Positions 7,452-13,905 of a DNA stretch of 13,905 nt are shown piece by piece. Positions within the stretch are counted from its first letter, which is position 1; every line of letters starts with the position of its first letter. Origin of the DNA: JAADHG01 sp964418645 (GTDB taxonomy: Bacteria > Bacteroidota > Bacteroidia > Flavobacteriales > Flavobacteriaceae); the NCBI GenBank assembly GCA_964418645.1, contig CAYQME010000062.1, positions 1 to 13,905 on the forward strand, given 5' to 3'. The position numbers and the translations under genes were made by a program. The notes under the pieces were generated by a model that was not told the DNA's origin, made no database searches, and saw only the letters and a program-made list of their open reading frames with translations.

Positions 7452-7992
7452 TTTGTTCTGTTTTTTGTTGTTTTAAATTATCTATTTGTTCAACTACATT
7501 TTGTAGTAAGTCTATTCTGTTTTGAAAATTTGAGATCATAGCATAAATAACACGCTTATCATCGCCGCTTTCGTTTAAATCTAATTTTAATTGCTCATAG
7601 TTTTCTTCAAGTATTTTAATTTGAAATAAAGCATCCACAATTAGTTCTTGATACTCTGGTGAGTCTTCGCTGTTTAATTTTTCAAGTTCGCTAGTAATGG
7701 TATTCAAAAAGAAATCCTCTGTGCTTGCCATTTCAGGAGAGATATTTGCAAGATCTCTAGTATTACTCTCTCTTTGAATGCCTGCAAAAACTGAGATTAA
7801 CAATATTATTGATGCAGCAACACCAATTAAAGGTCTCCAAAATTTTCTAACAGAACTTGTCTTGTTCTCAACAAGAGTATTCTGGATATTTAACTTGTCT
7901 AAGAAACGTTTTTTATGACCAGCATTTGGCTCTTCAAAATCGAAGTATTTTCTAATGTTTTCAAGCATTGTATTTAAATTATCTTTGTTCAT
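7429..7992 (-). CDS. Putative membrane-anchored anti-sigma factor
   Basis: 187 residues. Layout: a cytosolic N-terminal part of about 50 residues with a PNAGHKKRFLDKL segment, one transmembrane helix at about 53-71 (RPLIGVAASIILLISVFAGI), then a periplasmic part. The far C-terminus is strongly helical and Q/N/E-rich (about 140-185) and could form a coiled coil. The gene starts 11 nt downstream of the ECF sigma gene. Family knowledge: small one-pass proteins directly after an ECF sigma gene usually hold the sigma factor at the membrane until a signal releases it. I see no ZAS-type zinc motif (HxxxCxxC), so the assignment rests on position and topology. Its 3' end overlaps the DYG-repeat gene by 23 nt. 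Confidence 0.75.
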   Translation of the reverse strand: MNKDNLNTMLENIRKYFDFEEPNAGHKKRFLDKLNIQNTLVENKTSSVRKFWRPLIGVAASIILLISVFAGIQRESNTRDLANISPEMASTEDFFLNTITSELEKLNSEDSPEYQELIVDALFQIKILEENYEQLKLDLNESGDDKRVIYAMISNFQNRIDLLQNVVEQIDNLKQQKTEQNENSSTL

Positions 7993-8003
7993 AATCTAAA
8001 GTT

Positions 8004-8564
8004 TTAGTGCTCAGCAATAAGCTGTAATTTTTGTCTCAAATTTTCTTTGGCACGAGAAATTGTGGTTCTGCAATTAGCATAAGTTATATTCATTATTTCA
8101 CTTATTTCTTCATAATCATATCCTTCAACAAGATGTAATGTTAGCGAGATGCGATAACTGTCTTTAAGAGATTTCATAGTTTCCAATACTTGTCTAGCTT
8201 TTAAATTTGTTAACTCATAATCGCTAGAGATGCCACCTTGATCTTCAATTTTATATAACACATCGTCTAAAGGAACTTCGTTGTATTTAGCATTTTTTTT
8301 ATAATGATAAATACTGTTGTTAATTACAATTCGTTTTAACCATGAACCAAAGGTTTCTGCATCTTTAAGACTCTCCAACTTTGTAAATGCTGTTAAAAAT
8401 GAGTCTTGCATAATATCTTCGGCTTCATAACTATCTTTTACAATTCTGTATGCCGTATTATACATAGCCTTATAAAACCGATTGTAAATTTCCAATTGTG
8501 CAAATTGGTTACTAGTTTTGCAAAGCTTTATGAGCTGCTCTATATTGTGGTTGGTAAGCGTCAA
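8004..8564 (-). CDS. ECF (sigma-70 family) RNA polymerase sigma factor
   Basis: 186 residues. Sigma region 2 spans about 25-90 (EIYNRFYKAMYNTAYRIVKD...EAEDIMQDSFLTAF...FGSWLKRIVINN), including the -10 recognition helix. Region 4, about 125-183, holds the helix-turn-helix (YDYEEISEIMNITYANCRTTISRAKENL). Region 3 is absent, as expected for ECF sigmas. The start is a TTG at 8562-8564. An in-frame stop lies 12 nt further upstream (8577-8579), and the next in-frame Met is at residue 34, inside region 2, so no ATG can produce an intact protein. It heads a four-gene operon with a one-pass putative anti-sigma factor and two repeat proteins, and is divergent from lon. Autoregulation is likely by analogy. 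Confidence 0.93.
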   Translation of the reverse strand: MTLTNHNIEQLIKLCKTSNQFAQLEIYNRFYKAMYNTAYRIVKDSYEAEDIMQDSFLTAFTKLESLKDAETFGSWLKRIVINNSIYHYKKNAKYNEVPLDDVLYKIEDQGGISSDYELTNLKARQVLETMKSLKDSYRISLTLHLVEGYDYEEISEIMNITYANCRTTISRAKENLRQKLQLIAEH

Positions 8565-8802
8565 AAAACAATTTGTTTATATGAAAGAGTAAAATAATAA
8601 ATGACTGTTACAGTTTAAAGTAAAAAAGTTTGTTTTTTTTTAATAAAACCAATAATACATTGGCATAACAATTGAACTTAAGGAGTTGATAAAAACAATG
8701 AAAACCCTCTAAGTTACTTGTTTTTACACAGAAATTTTAGTTTTTAAATAAAAATAAAAATATAATAGTTCTGTTATTATGACAGAATGACTTAAAAAAA
8801 GT
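8565..8802. promoter_or_regulatory. Divergent control region between ECF operon and lon
   Basis: 238 bp without a gene. Contents seen: a perfect palindrome ACTGTTACAGT (8604-8614), about 40 nt upstream of the sigma gene's TTG start; a TGGCATAACAATTGAA element (8661-8676) resembling a sigma-54 promoter on the + strand; a possible Bacteroidota promoter for lon, TTG (8718-8720) - 17 bp - TAGTTTTT (8738-8745); and an imperfect palindrome TTCTGTTATTATGACAGAA (8769-8787) ending 15 nt before the lon ATG. Both palindromes use CTGT/ACAG half-sites. The - strand ACTGTAAC element could be an ECF -35 (AAC core) for autoregulation. All are motif matches only. Confidence 0.45.
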
Positions 8803-11253
8803 ATGGCTAAATCTAAATTTACAAGTCTTGACAGTTTGTCATTTCAGGAGTTTGATGAAAATGCAGAGTTAATACCACTAATGACCTCTGAAGACGAGAT
8901 AGAAATAAACAGTGAATCTTTACCCGAAACACTACCTATATTATCATTGCGAAATACCGTTTTATTTCCTGGAGTAGTAATACCTATTACAGCTGGAAGG
9001 GATAAGTCTATAAAACTTATTGACGATGCAAATAAAGGAAGCAAGGTAGTTGGAGTAGTTTCCCAAAAAGATGAAACTATTGAGGATCCTAAAGCGAAAG
9101 ATATACATAGTACAGGAACAGTTGCACGTATTTTACGTGTGTTAAAGATGCCTGATGGGAATACCACAGTTATTATACAAGGAAAAAAACGATTTAAGGT
9201 GGCCGAAGTTATTACGGAAGAGCCTTATATGAATGCAACTGTGCGAGAAGTTCCTGAAACTACTCCTGAAGTGCCTAATGAAGAGTTTTCCGCAATAATT
9301 GAATCTATTAAAGATTTAGCATTACAAATTATTAAGGAAAGTCCAAATATTCCTAGTGAAGCATCATTTGCAATTAAAAATATTGAAAGTAACTCATTTT
9401 TAATAAATTTTGTGTCTTCAAACATGAATCTTTCTGTTGAAGAAAAGCAAGTGCTTTTAGAAACGAATGATTTGCAAGAACGTGCTTTAGCAACGCTGAA
9501 GTATATGAATGTTGAGTTTCAGAAGTTAGCGCTTAAAAACGATATTCAGTCTAAAGTACAAAGTGATTTAAATCAGCAGCAACGTGAATATTTTTTACAC
9601 CAACAAATGAAAACTATTCAAGAGGAGCTTGGAGGAGTGAGTTACGAAGAAGAAGTTGAAGAGATGAAGGCAAGAGCAGCAGAAAAACATTGGAATGAAG
9701 ATGTTGCTAAGCATTTTGATAAAGAGATTGGGAAAATGCAACGCATGAACCCTCAAGTGGCTGAGTATTCTATTCAGCGTAATTATTTAGACTTGTTTCT
9801 AGACCTTCCTTGGGATGAATTTAGTAAAGATAATTTTAACCTTAAGCGTGCTAAAAAAATATTAGATCGAGATCATTATGGTTTAGATGATGTTAAAAAA
9901 CGAATTATTGAGCATTTAGCAGTTCTTAAGCTTCGTAATGATATGAAATCGCCTATTTTGTGCTTGTATGGACCTCCAGGAGTTGGTAAAACATCACTTG
10001 GAAAATCTATTGCTGAGGCCTTAGGAAGAGAGTATGTACGTATGTCACTAGGAGGTTTGCGTGATGAAGCAGAAATTAGAGGACACCGAAAAACATATAT
10101 TGGCGCAATGCCAGGACGCATATTGCAAAGCTTGAAAAAAGCAGGAACATCAAATCCTGTTTTTGTTTTGGATGAAATTGATAAATTATCAAACTCTCAT
10201 CAAGGCGATCCATCATCAGCAATGTTAGAAGTTTTAGACCCTGAACAAAATTCTGCTTTTTACGATAATTTCTTAGAGATGGGATACGATTTGTCTAAAG
10301 TAATGTTTATCGCAACCTCTAACAGTTTAGCGCCAATTCAACCAGCACTTCTTGACCGAATGGAAATTATTAATGTTTCAGGTTATACTATTGAGGAAAA
10401 AGTTGAAATAGGTAAGCGACATTTATTACCTAAACAATTAAAAGAACATGGCTTGACTGATAAACATTTAAAGATTGCCAAACCACAAATGGAGAAAATT
10501 GTAGAGGGTTATACTAGAGAATCTGGAGTTCGTGGTTTAGAAAAACAAATTGCTAAAATGGTGCGACATGCAGCTAAAAATATTGCCATGGAAGAAACCT
10601 ATAATATAAAGGTTACTAACGATGATATTATAGAAGTGCTTGGTAGTCCTAAATTAGAACGCGATAAATACGAAAATAATAACGTTGCTGGTGTTGTAAC
10701 AGGATTAGCTTGGACTCGAGTAGGAGGAGACATCTTATTTATAGAATCTATTTTATCTAAAGGCAAAGGAAGTTTAACCATTACTGGAAATTTAGGAAAA
10801 GTAATGAAGGAATCAGCTACCATTGCTATGGAGTACATTAAGGCAAATGCAGATACGTTTGGAATCGACCCAAAAGTTTTTGATAAATATAATGTACATA
10901 TACATGTTCCAGAAGGTGCAACGCCAAAAGACGGTCCAAGTGCAGGTGTAACAATGCTTACCTCGTTAGTATCATTATTTACACAGCGTAAAGTAAAGAA
11001 AAGTTTGGCAATGACTGGAGAAATTACACTTCGCGGAAAAGTACTTCCAGTAGGAGGCATAAAAGAAAAAATTCTGGCAGCTAAACGTGCAAGAATTAAA
11101 GAAATTTTACTTTGTAAAGAAAACAAAAGTGATATTGAAGAAATTAAAGACGAATACCTTAAGGGATTAACGTTTCATTATGTGACCGATATGAGTGAAG
11201 TTATAGAAATTGCTATTACAAAACAAAAGGTGAAAAACGCAAAAAAACTATAA
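8803..11253 (+). CDS. lon: ATP-dependent protease Lon (endopeptidase La)
   Basis: 816 residues, a full-length LonA. The N-terminal LON substrate-recognition domain begins near residue 42 (LPILSLRNTVLFPGVVIPI) and is followed by a long helical linker. The AAA+ ATPase has Walker A GPPGVGKT at 390-397 and Walker B FVLDEID with D457-E458. The C-terminal serine protease domain has the Ser-Lys dyad S713 (GPSAG) and K756 (GGIKEK), with the same 43-residue spacing as in E. coli Lon. It degrades misfolded and regulatory proteins in the cytosol. Compared with E. coli Lon it has a 30-residue acidic N-terminal extension, common in Bacteroidota. It is transcribed away from the ECF operon, alone, and ends at a strong terminator. 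The palindrome in its leader suggests regulation, possibly by heat or stress. Confidence 0.98.
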   Translation: MAKSKFTSLDSLSFQEFDENAELIPLMTSEDEIEINSESLPETLPILSLRNTVLFPGVVIPITAGRDKSIKLIDDANKGSKVVGVVSQKDETIEDPKAKDIHSTGTVARILRVLKMPDGNTTVIIQGKKRFKVAEVITEEPYMNATVREVPETTPEVPNEEFSAIIESIKDLALQIIKESPNIPSEASFAIKNIESNSFLINFVSSNMNLSVEEKQVLLETNDLQERALATLKYMNVEFQKLALKNDIQSKVQSDLNQQQREYFLHQQMKTIQEELGGVSYEEEVEEMKARAAEKHWNEDVAKHFDKEIGKMQRMNPQVAEYSIQRNYLDLFLDLPWDEFSKDNFNLKRAKKILDRDHYGLDDVKKRIIEHLAVLKLRNDMKSPILCLYGPPGVGKTSLGKSIAEALGREYVRMSLGGLRDEAEIRGHRKTYIGAMPGRILQSLKKAGTSNPVFVLDEIDKLSNSHQGDPSSAMLEVLDPEQNSAFYDNFLEMGYDLSKVMFIATSNSLAPIQPALLDRMEIINVSGYTIEEKVEIGKRHLLPKQLKEHGLTDKHLKIAKPQMEKIVEGYTRESGVRGLEKQIAKMVRHAAKNIAMEETYNIKVTNDDIIEVLGSPKLERDKYENNNVAGVVTGLAWTRVGGDILFIESILSKGKGSLTITGNLGKVMKESATIAMEYIKANADTFGIDPKVFDKYNVHIHVPEGATPKDGPSAGVTMLTSLVSLFTQRKVKKSLAMTGEITLRGKVLPVGGIKEKILAAKRARIKEILLCKENKSDIEEIKDEYLKGLTFHYVTDMSEVIEIAITKQKVKNAKKL

Positions 11254-11256
11254 TGC

Positions 11257-11284
11257 AAAACCTCGATAAAATCGAGGTTTTTTT
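11257..11284 (+). terminator. Rho-independent terminator of lon
   Basis: ACCTCGAT (11260-11267) / ATCGAGGT (11271-11278), a perfect 8-bp stem with an AAA loop, followed by seven T (11278-11284). It is preceded by an A-run that extends the stem. It begins within a few bases of the lon stop codon. Confidence 0.93.
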
Positions 11285-11333
11285 AATGATTTAAAAATAA
11301 ATTATTCATACAATCGTTTTAAGATAGATTTAG

Positions 11334-11341
11334 TTACTTTG
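11334..11341 (+). promoter_or_regulatory. Candidate -7 promoter element for porQ
   Basis: TTACTTTG matches TAnnTTTG at 7 of 8 positions and is followed by the frequent C. No clear -33 TTTG is present at the right distance. The element ends only 7 nt before the porQ ATG, so a transcript from it would be nearly leaderless. Confidence 0.35.
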
Positions 11342-11348
11342 CGACTTT

Positions 11349-12368
11349 ATGATAAGGAAGATTACTACTTTATTCTTTTTATTTTTTTTTACACTATCGT
11401 TTTCACAAGTTGGAGGTGAAGCAACCTATCAATTTTTAAACTTAGTGTCCTCTCCGCGTCAAGCTGCTTTAGGTGGGAAAGTGATTACTAATGTTGATTA
11501 TGATGTTACCCAAGCCCTTTATAATCCAGCAACTATCAATGTAGAGATGGACAATCAATTGGCACTAAATTACACGAGTTATTTGGGAGGTATTGGTTAC
11601 GGAACTGCTGCCTATGCTTATACTTGGGATAGACGCACCCAAACTTTATTTGCTGGAGTAACTTATATAAATTATGGTAGTTTTGATGGTTATGATGAAA
11701 ATGGTATTTCTACAGGATCTTTTACCGGAAATGAAACCGCTTTATCGGTTGGTTACGCAATGCAAATAGGATATTCCGATTTTTATTTTGGAGCAAATTT
11801 AAAGGTCATCACTTCAAAATTAGAACAATATACATCTTTAGGAGCTGCTGCCGATTTTGGCTTAATATATATAAATAAAAATTTAGACTTTAATGCAGCT
11901 ATTGCAGTGAGAAACTTAGGTTCACAAATAACAACCTATGCAGGTTTAAATGAACCTTTACCTTTTGAGATTGATTTTGGGATGTCTCAAACACTCGAAC
12001 ATATTCCTTTGCGTTGGCATGTTACATTCGAGAATTTACAAAAATGGCCAATTGGAAGACCAAATCCTGCTCGTGTTGTAAGCGATTTGAATGGAAATCA
12101 AACCCTAGAGAAAGTAGGTTTTTTAAATAATGCTATGCGTCATTTAATTTTAGGTGCAGAATTGTTTCCAGAAAGAGGATTTAGTATTAGATTAGGCTAT
12201 AATTTTAGAAGAGCTGAAGAATTGCGAATCGTAGATCAGAGAAATTTTTCAGGATTATCTTTTGGAGTAGGAATAAAAATGAATAAAATGAGGTTTAGTT
12301 ATTCACATGCTAGATATACAAGCGCTTCTAATGCTAGCTTTTTTGGTTTACAAATAGATTTACAATAA
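11349..12368 (+). CDS. porQ: Type IX secretion system protein PorQ
   Basis: 339 residues. Signal peptide: a hydrophobic run TLFFLFFFTLSFS, cleavage likely before Q20. The mature part begins GGEATYQFLNLVSSPRQAALGG, the hallmark start of PorV/PorQ-type outer-membrane barrel proteins, and continues with alternating amphipathic strands ending in FFGLQIDLQ. Family knowledge: PorQ is an outer-membrane beta-barrel that works with PorV/PorU/PorZ in the T9SS attachment complex, which cleaves and anchors secreted cargo. The gene pair porQ-cmk overlaps by 1 nt (TAATG), so they are co-translated. No cargo protein with a T9SS C-terminal domain is visible in the window. Confidence 0.9.
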   Translation: MIRKITTLFFLFFFTLSFSQVGGEATYQFLNLVSSPRQAALGGKVITNVDYDVTQALYNPATINVEMDNQLALNYTSYLGGIGYGTAAYAYTWDRRTQTLFAGVTYINYGSFDGYDENGISTGSFTGNETALSVGYAMQIGYSDFYFGANLKVITSKLEQYTSLGAAADFGLIYINKNLDFNAAIAVRNLGSQITTYAGLNEPLPFEIDFGMSQTLEHIPLRWHVTFENLQKWPIGRPNPARVVSDLNGNQTLEKVGFLNNAMRHLILGAELFPERGFSIRLGYNFRRAEELRIVDQRNFSGLSFGVGIKMNKMRFSYSHARYTSASNASFFGLQIDLQ

Positions 12369-13063
12369 TGCAAAAAATTATTATAGCTATAGACGGATTT
12401 TCATCCACAGGAAAAAGCACTATTGCAAAGCAATTGGCACTACAATTAGGGTATGTTTATGTAGATACTGGTGCAATGTATAGAGCTGTAACATTGTATG
12501 CTATGCAAAACGGCTACATTTCACAAAGTGAATTTAAAATAAGCGATTTAATATCTCAATTAAATTGCATCAAATTAAGTTTTAAGTTTAATACATCATT
12601 AGGTTTTTCAGAGATGTATTTAAATGGCAAAAATGTTGAAAAAGAGATTCGTACTTTGGAAGTTTCACATTTTGTTAGCCAAGTTTCTGCTGTATCTGAA
12701 GTTAGACGTAAATTAGTTGAACAACAGCAAAACATGAGTAAACAAGGAGGTATAGTTATGGATGGTCGTGATATTGGCACTGTTGTTTTTCCTAATGCAG
12801 ACTTAAAATTTTTTATAACTGCTTCTGCAGAAACCAGAGCAAAACGACGCTTTAAAGAGCTTCAAGAAAGAGGAAACATAGTAGATTACTACGATGTACT
12901 TCATAATATTAAATCTAGAGATCATATAGATTCTACAAGAAAAGATTCTCCTTTAATAAAAGCTGCAGATACAATTGAAATTGATAACTCTGAGCTTAGC
13001 TTGGAAGCACAGTTTACTAAAATAATGCAATTCGTAAAAAATGTACTAGAAAACCAGAAATAA
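12368..13063 (+). CDS. cmk: (d)CMP kinase
   Basis: 231 residues, the usual length for bacterial CMP kinases. It phosphorylates CMP and dCMP with ATP in pyrimidine nucleotide recycling. Visible motifs: P-loop GFSSTGKST at 10-18; the nucleotide-binding DTGAMYRA at 33-40; DGRDIGT at 132-138; and the substrate/lid motif SRDHIDSTRKDSPL at 183-196, with Arg-rich AKRRFKELQERG before it. The ATG overlaps the porQ stop by one base. There is no clear terminator after it; the rpsA promoter element begins 50 bp downstream. Read-through into rpsA is therefore possible, as in the cmk-rpsA pair known from many bacteria. Confidence 0.97.
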   Translation: MQKIIIAIDGFSSTGKSTIAKQLALQLGYVYVDTGAMYRAVTLYAMQNGYISQSEFKISDLISQLNCIKLSFKFNTSLGFSEMYLNGKNVEKEIRTLEVSHFVSQVSAVSEVRRKLVEQQQNMSKQGGIVMDGRDIGTVVFPNADLKFFITASAETRAKRRFKELQERGNIVDYYDVLHNIKSRDHIDSTRKDSPLIKAADTIEIDNSELSLEAQFTKIMQFVKNVLENQK

Positions 13064-13112
13064 CTATCATCTTCTTATTTAAATAAAATTAGGGAATTCC
13101 ATTTTATATCTT

Positions 13113-13238
13113 TACTTTTGCACTCCTTTTAGCGAATTATCGGAGAGATAAAAGGAATAAAAAAACATTTTATAACACTTCTGTGTGTGACACGCTTAAT
13201 TCTTCCGACGACATACAGAATACAAATTTTAATCAGCA
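13113..13238 (+). promoter_or_regulatory. rpsA promoter -7 element and structured leader
   Basis: TACTTTTG (13113-13120) is an exact TAnnTTTG match, and no convincing -33 is seen. Transcription would start near 13127 or slightly before, leaving a leader of roughly 110 nt. Foldable elements: TCCTTTTA (13124-13131) can pair perfectly with TAAAAGGA (13149-13156). GTGT (13183-13186) can pair with either ACAC at 13175-13178 or ACAC at 13190-13193, giving two mutually exclusive hairpins. If the start lies after 13124, the first stem would be truncated. Family knowledge: S1 represses its own mRNA in Proteobacteria through leader structure; such control is inferred here, not shown. Confidence 0.5.
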
Positions 13239-13905
13239 ATGGCTGAAAAAAAAGAAAAAAAAGCAGAAGCAGTTGAAACTTCAGTAGAGGCCTCAGTAAC
13301 AACCGAAGTACAAGAAACAACTGAAACTCCAAAAAAAGAAGTTGAAACTCCAGTAGCAACTGAAACAAAAGAAACTAAAGAGGCTACAGAAACTCCTAAA
13401 AAAGAAGTTGAAACTCAAGTAGATCCAGAGCAATTTTTAAAAGACTTTAATTGGCACAATTACGAAGAAGGAATTGACCCTGTTGAAGATAAGACCTTAG
13501 AAGAGTTCGAAAAATTAGTAGCAGAAAATTTTGTGGATACCCTTGATGATGAGGTTGTTGAAGGAGAAGTAATTCATATTACAGATCGTGATGCAATAAT
13601 TGATATTAATGCAAAATCTGAAGGTGTAATCTCATTAAACGAATTTCGCTACAATCCGGATTTAAAAGTTGGTGATAAAGTAGAGGTATTAATTGATGTA
13701 CGTGAAGATGCAACAGGACAATTAGTATTATCACACAGAAAAGCCAGAGTAATCAAGGCTTGGGATCGTGTTAATTCTGCTCATGATACGGGAGAAATTG
13801 TAAATGGTTTTGTGAAATGCAGAACTAAAGGAGGAATGATAGTAGATGTATTTGGAATTGAAGCATTCTTACCAGGTTCACAAATTGATGTAAAACCAAT
13901 TAGAG
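13239..13905 (+). CDS. rpsA: 30S ribosomal protein S1 (N-terminal part, runs off window)
   Basis: An open frame from ATG 13239-13241 to the window edge (222 complete codons, no stop). The first 62 residues are a low-complexity Lys/Glu/Thr/Val tail, containing a 22-residue tandem duplication of TETPKKEVET. The ordered part follows: FNWHNYEEG...LEEFEKLVAENF. The first S1/OB-fold domain covers about 105-170 (VVEGEVIHITDRDAIIDINAKSEG...), and the start of a second domain is at about 184 (GEIVNGFVKCRTKGGMIVDVFGIEAFLPGSQ). S1 binds mRNA on the 30S subunit and helps initiate translation, which matters in Bacteroidota where Shine-Dalgarno sequences are scarce. The downstream S1 domains lie outside the window. 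Confidence 0.95.
   Translation, partial: MAEKKEKKAEAVETSVEASVTTEVQETTETPKKEVETPVATETKETKEATETPKKEVETQVDPEQFLKDFNWHNYEEGIDPVEDKTLEEFEKLVAENFVDTLDDEVVEGEVIHITDRDAIIDINAKSEGVISLNEFRYNPDLKVGDKVEVLIDVREDATGQLVLSHRKARVIKAWDRVNSAHDTGEIVNGFVKCRTKGGMIVDVFGIEAFLPGSQIDVKPIR
13321..13421 (+). repeat. Direct repeat inside rpsA N-terminal tail
   Basis: Two 35-bp copies (13321-13355 and 13387-13421) agree at 32 of 35 positions and are offset by 66 bp, exactly 22 codons. The reading frame is therefore kept. They encode two copies of TETPKKEVET at residues 28-37 and 50-59. This looks like a fairly recent in-frame duplication. Confidence 0.9.

Noticed and set aside
8698..8712. Mini-ORF ATGAAAACCCTCTAA preceded by AAGGAG, upstream of lon
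   Set aside because: Only four codons, and the AAGGAG is too far away (about 14 nt) for normal use. Shine-Dalgarno use is rare in this group, so this is likely chance.
10599..11126. 175-codon - strand frame inside lon
   Set aside because: Shadow of the highly conserved Lon protease domain; no independent features.
13093..13100. GGAATTCC palindrome upstream of rpsA
   Set aside because: An 8-bp palindrome alone is expected by chance; no second copy at a related position.
13129..13368. 79-codon - strand frame rich in Leu/Phe
   Set aside because: It is the complement of the rpsA leader and its Lys/Glu repeat tail; the hydrophobic composition is a by-product of reading GAA/AAA codons backwards.

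Overview
The window looks like a chromosomal segment of a marine or environmental Flavobacteriaceae-type bacterium (phylum Bacteroidota). The evidence is AT-rich DNA, almost no Shine-Dalgarno sequences, TAnnTTTG-type promoter elements, a type IX secretion protein (PorQ), ECF-sigma-controlled repeat proteins of the DUF2807/DUF4097 type, and an S1 ribosomal protein with a long acidic N-terminal extension. Species cannot be assigned from the sequence alone. I see no insertion sequence, phage gene, CRISPR array, tRNA or rRNA.

Left part (1-3105): the last codons of a type II 3-dehydroquinate dehydratase (aroQ, + strand) converge through a shared terminator on a complete dihydrolipoyl dehydrogenase gene (lpd, - strand). 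Upstream of lpd, also on the - strand, is a tightly overlapping three-gene operon: an exported, probably lipid-anchored MsrB, a cytosolic MsrB, and a DinB/DUF1572-like putative metal-binding protein. The two junctions share almost the same overlapping start/stop sequence.

Middle part (3241-8564): a lipoprotein M48 metalloprotease is divergent from the msrB operon. It is followed by an MFS transporter of the UMF1/Atg22-like family. A perfect bidirectional terminator then separates these from a four-gene - strand operon: ECF sigma factor, membrane-anchored putative anti-sigma factor, and two secreted proteins whose sequences are ladders of about 19-residue repeats (DYG-type and AGSGD-type). This is the most interesting module. 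It resembles a membrane-sensing sigma/anti-sigma circuit whose output is a pair of predicted beta-solenoid envelope proteins.

Right part (8803-13905): lon protease is divergent from the sigma operon, and the intergenic region carries two palindromes with the same CTGT/ACAG half-sites. After a strong terminator come porQ and cmk (1-nt overlap). Last is rpsA, encoding ribosomal protein S1, which runs off the window. rpsA has its own promoter element, a structured leader of about 110 nt, and an internal tandem duplication in its N-terminal tail.

Taken together, much of the window concerns protein and envelope quality control: oxidised-methionine repair in two compartments, a periplasmic-side protease, Lon and an ECF circuit. 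The rest is housekeeping (lpd, cmk, rpsA, aroQ) and T9SS (porQ). No wholly new system is proven. The points most worth follow-up are the ECF/repeat-protein operon, the lon/sigma intergenic palindromes and the rpsA leader.
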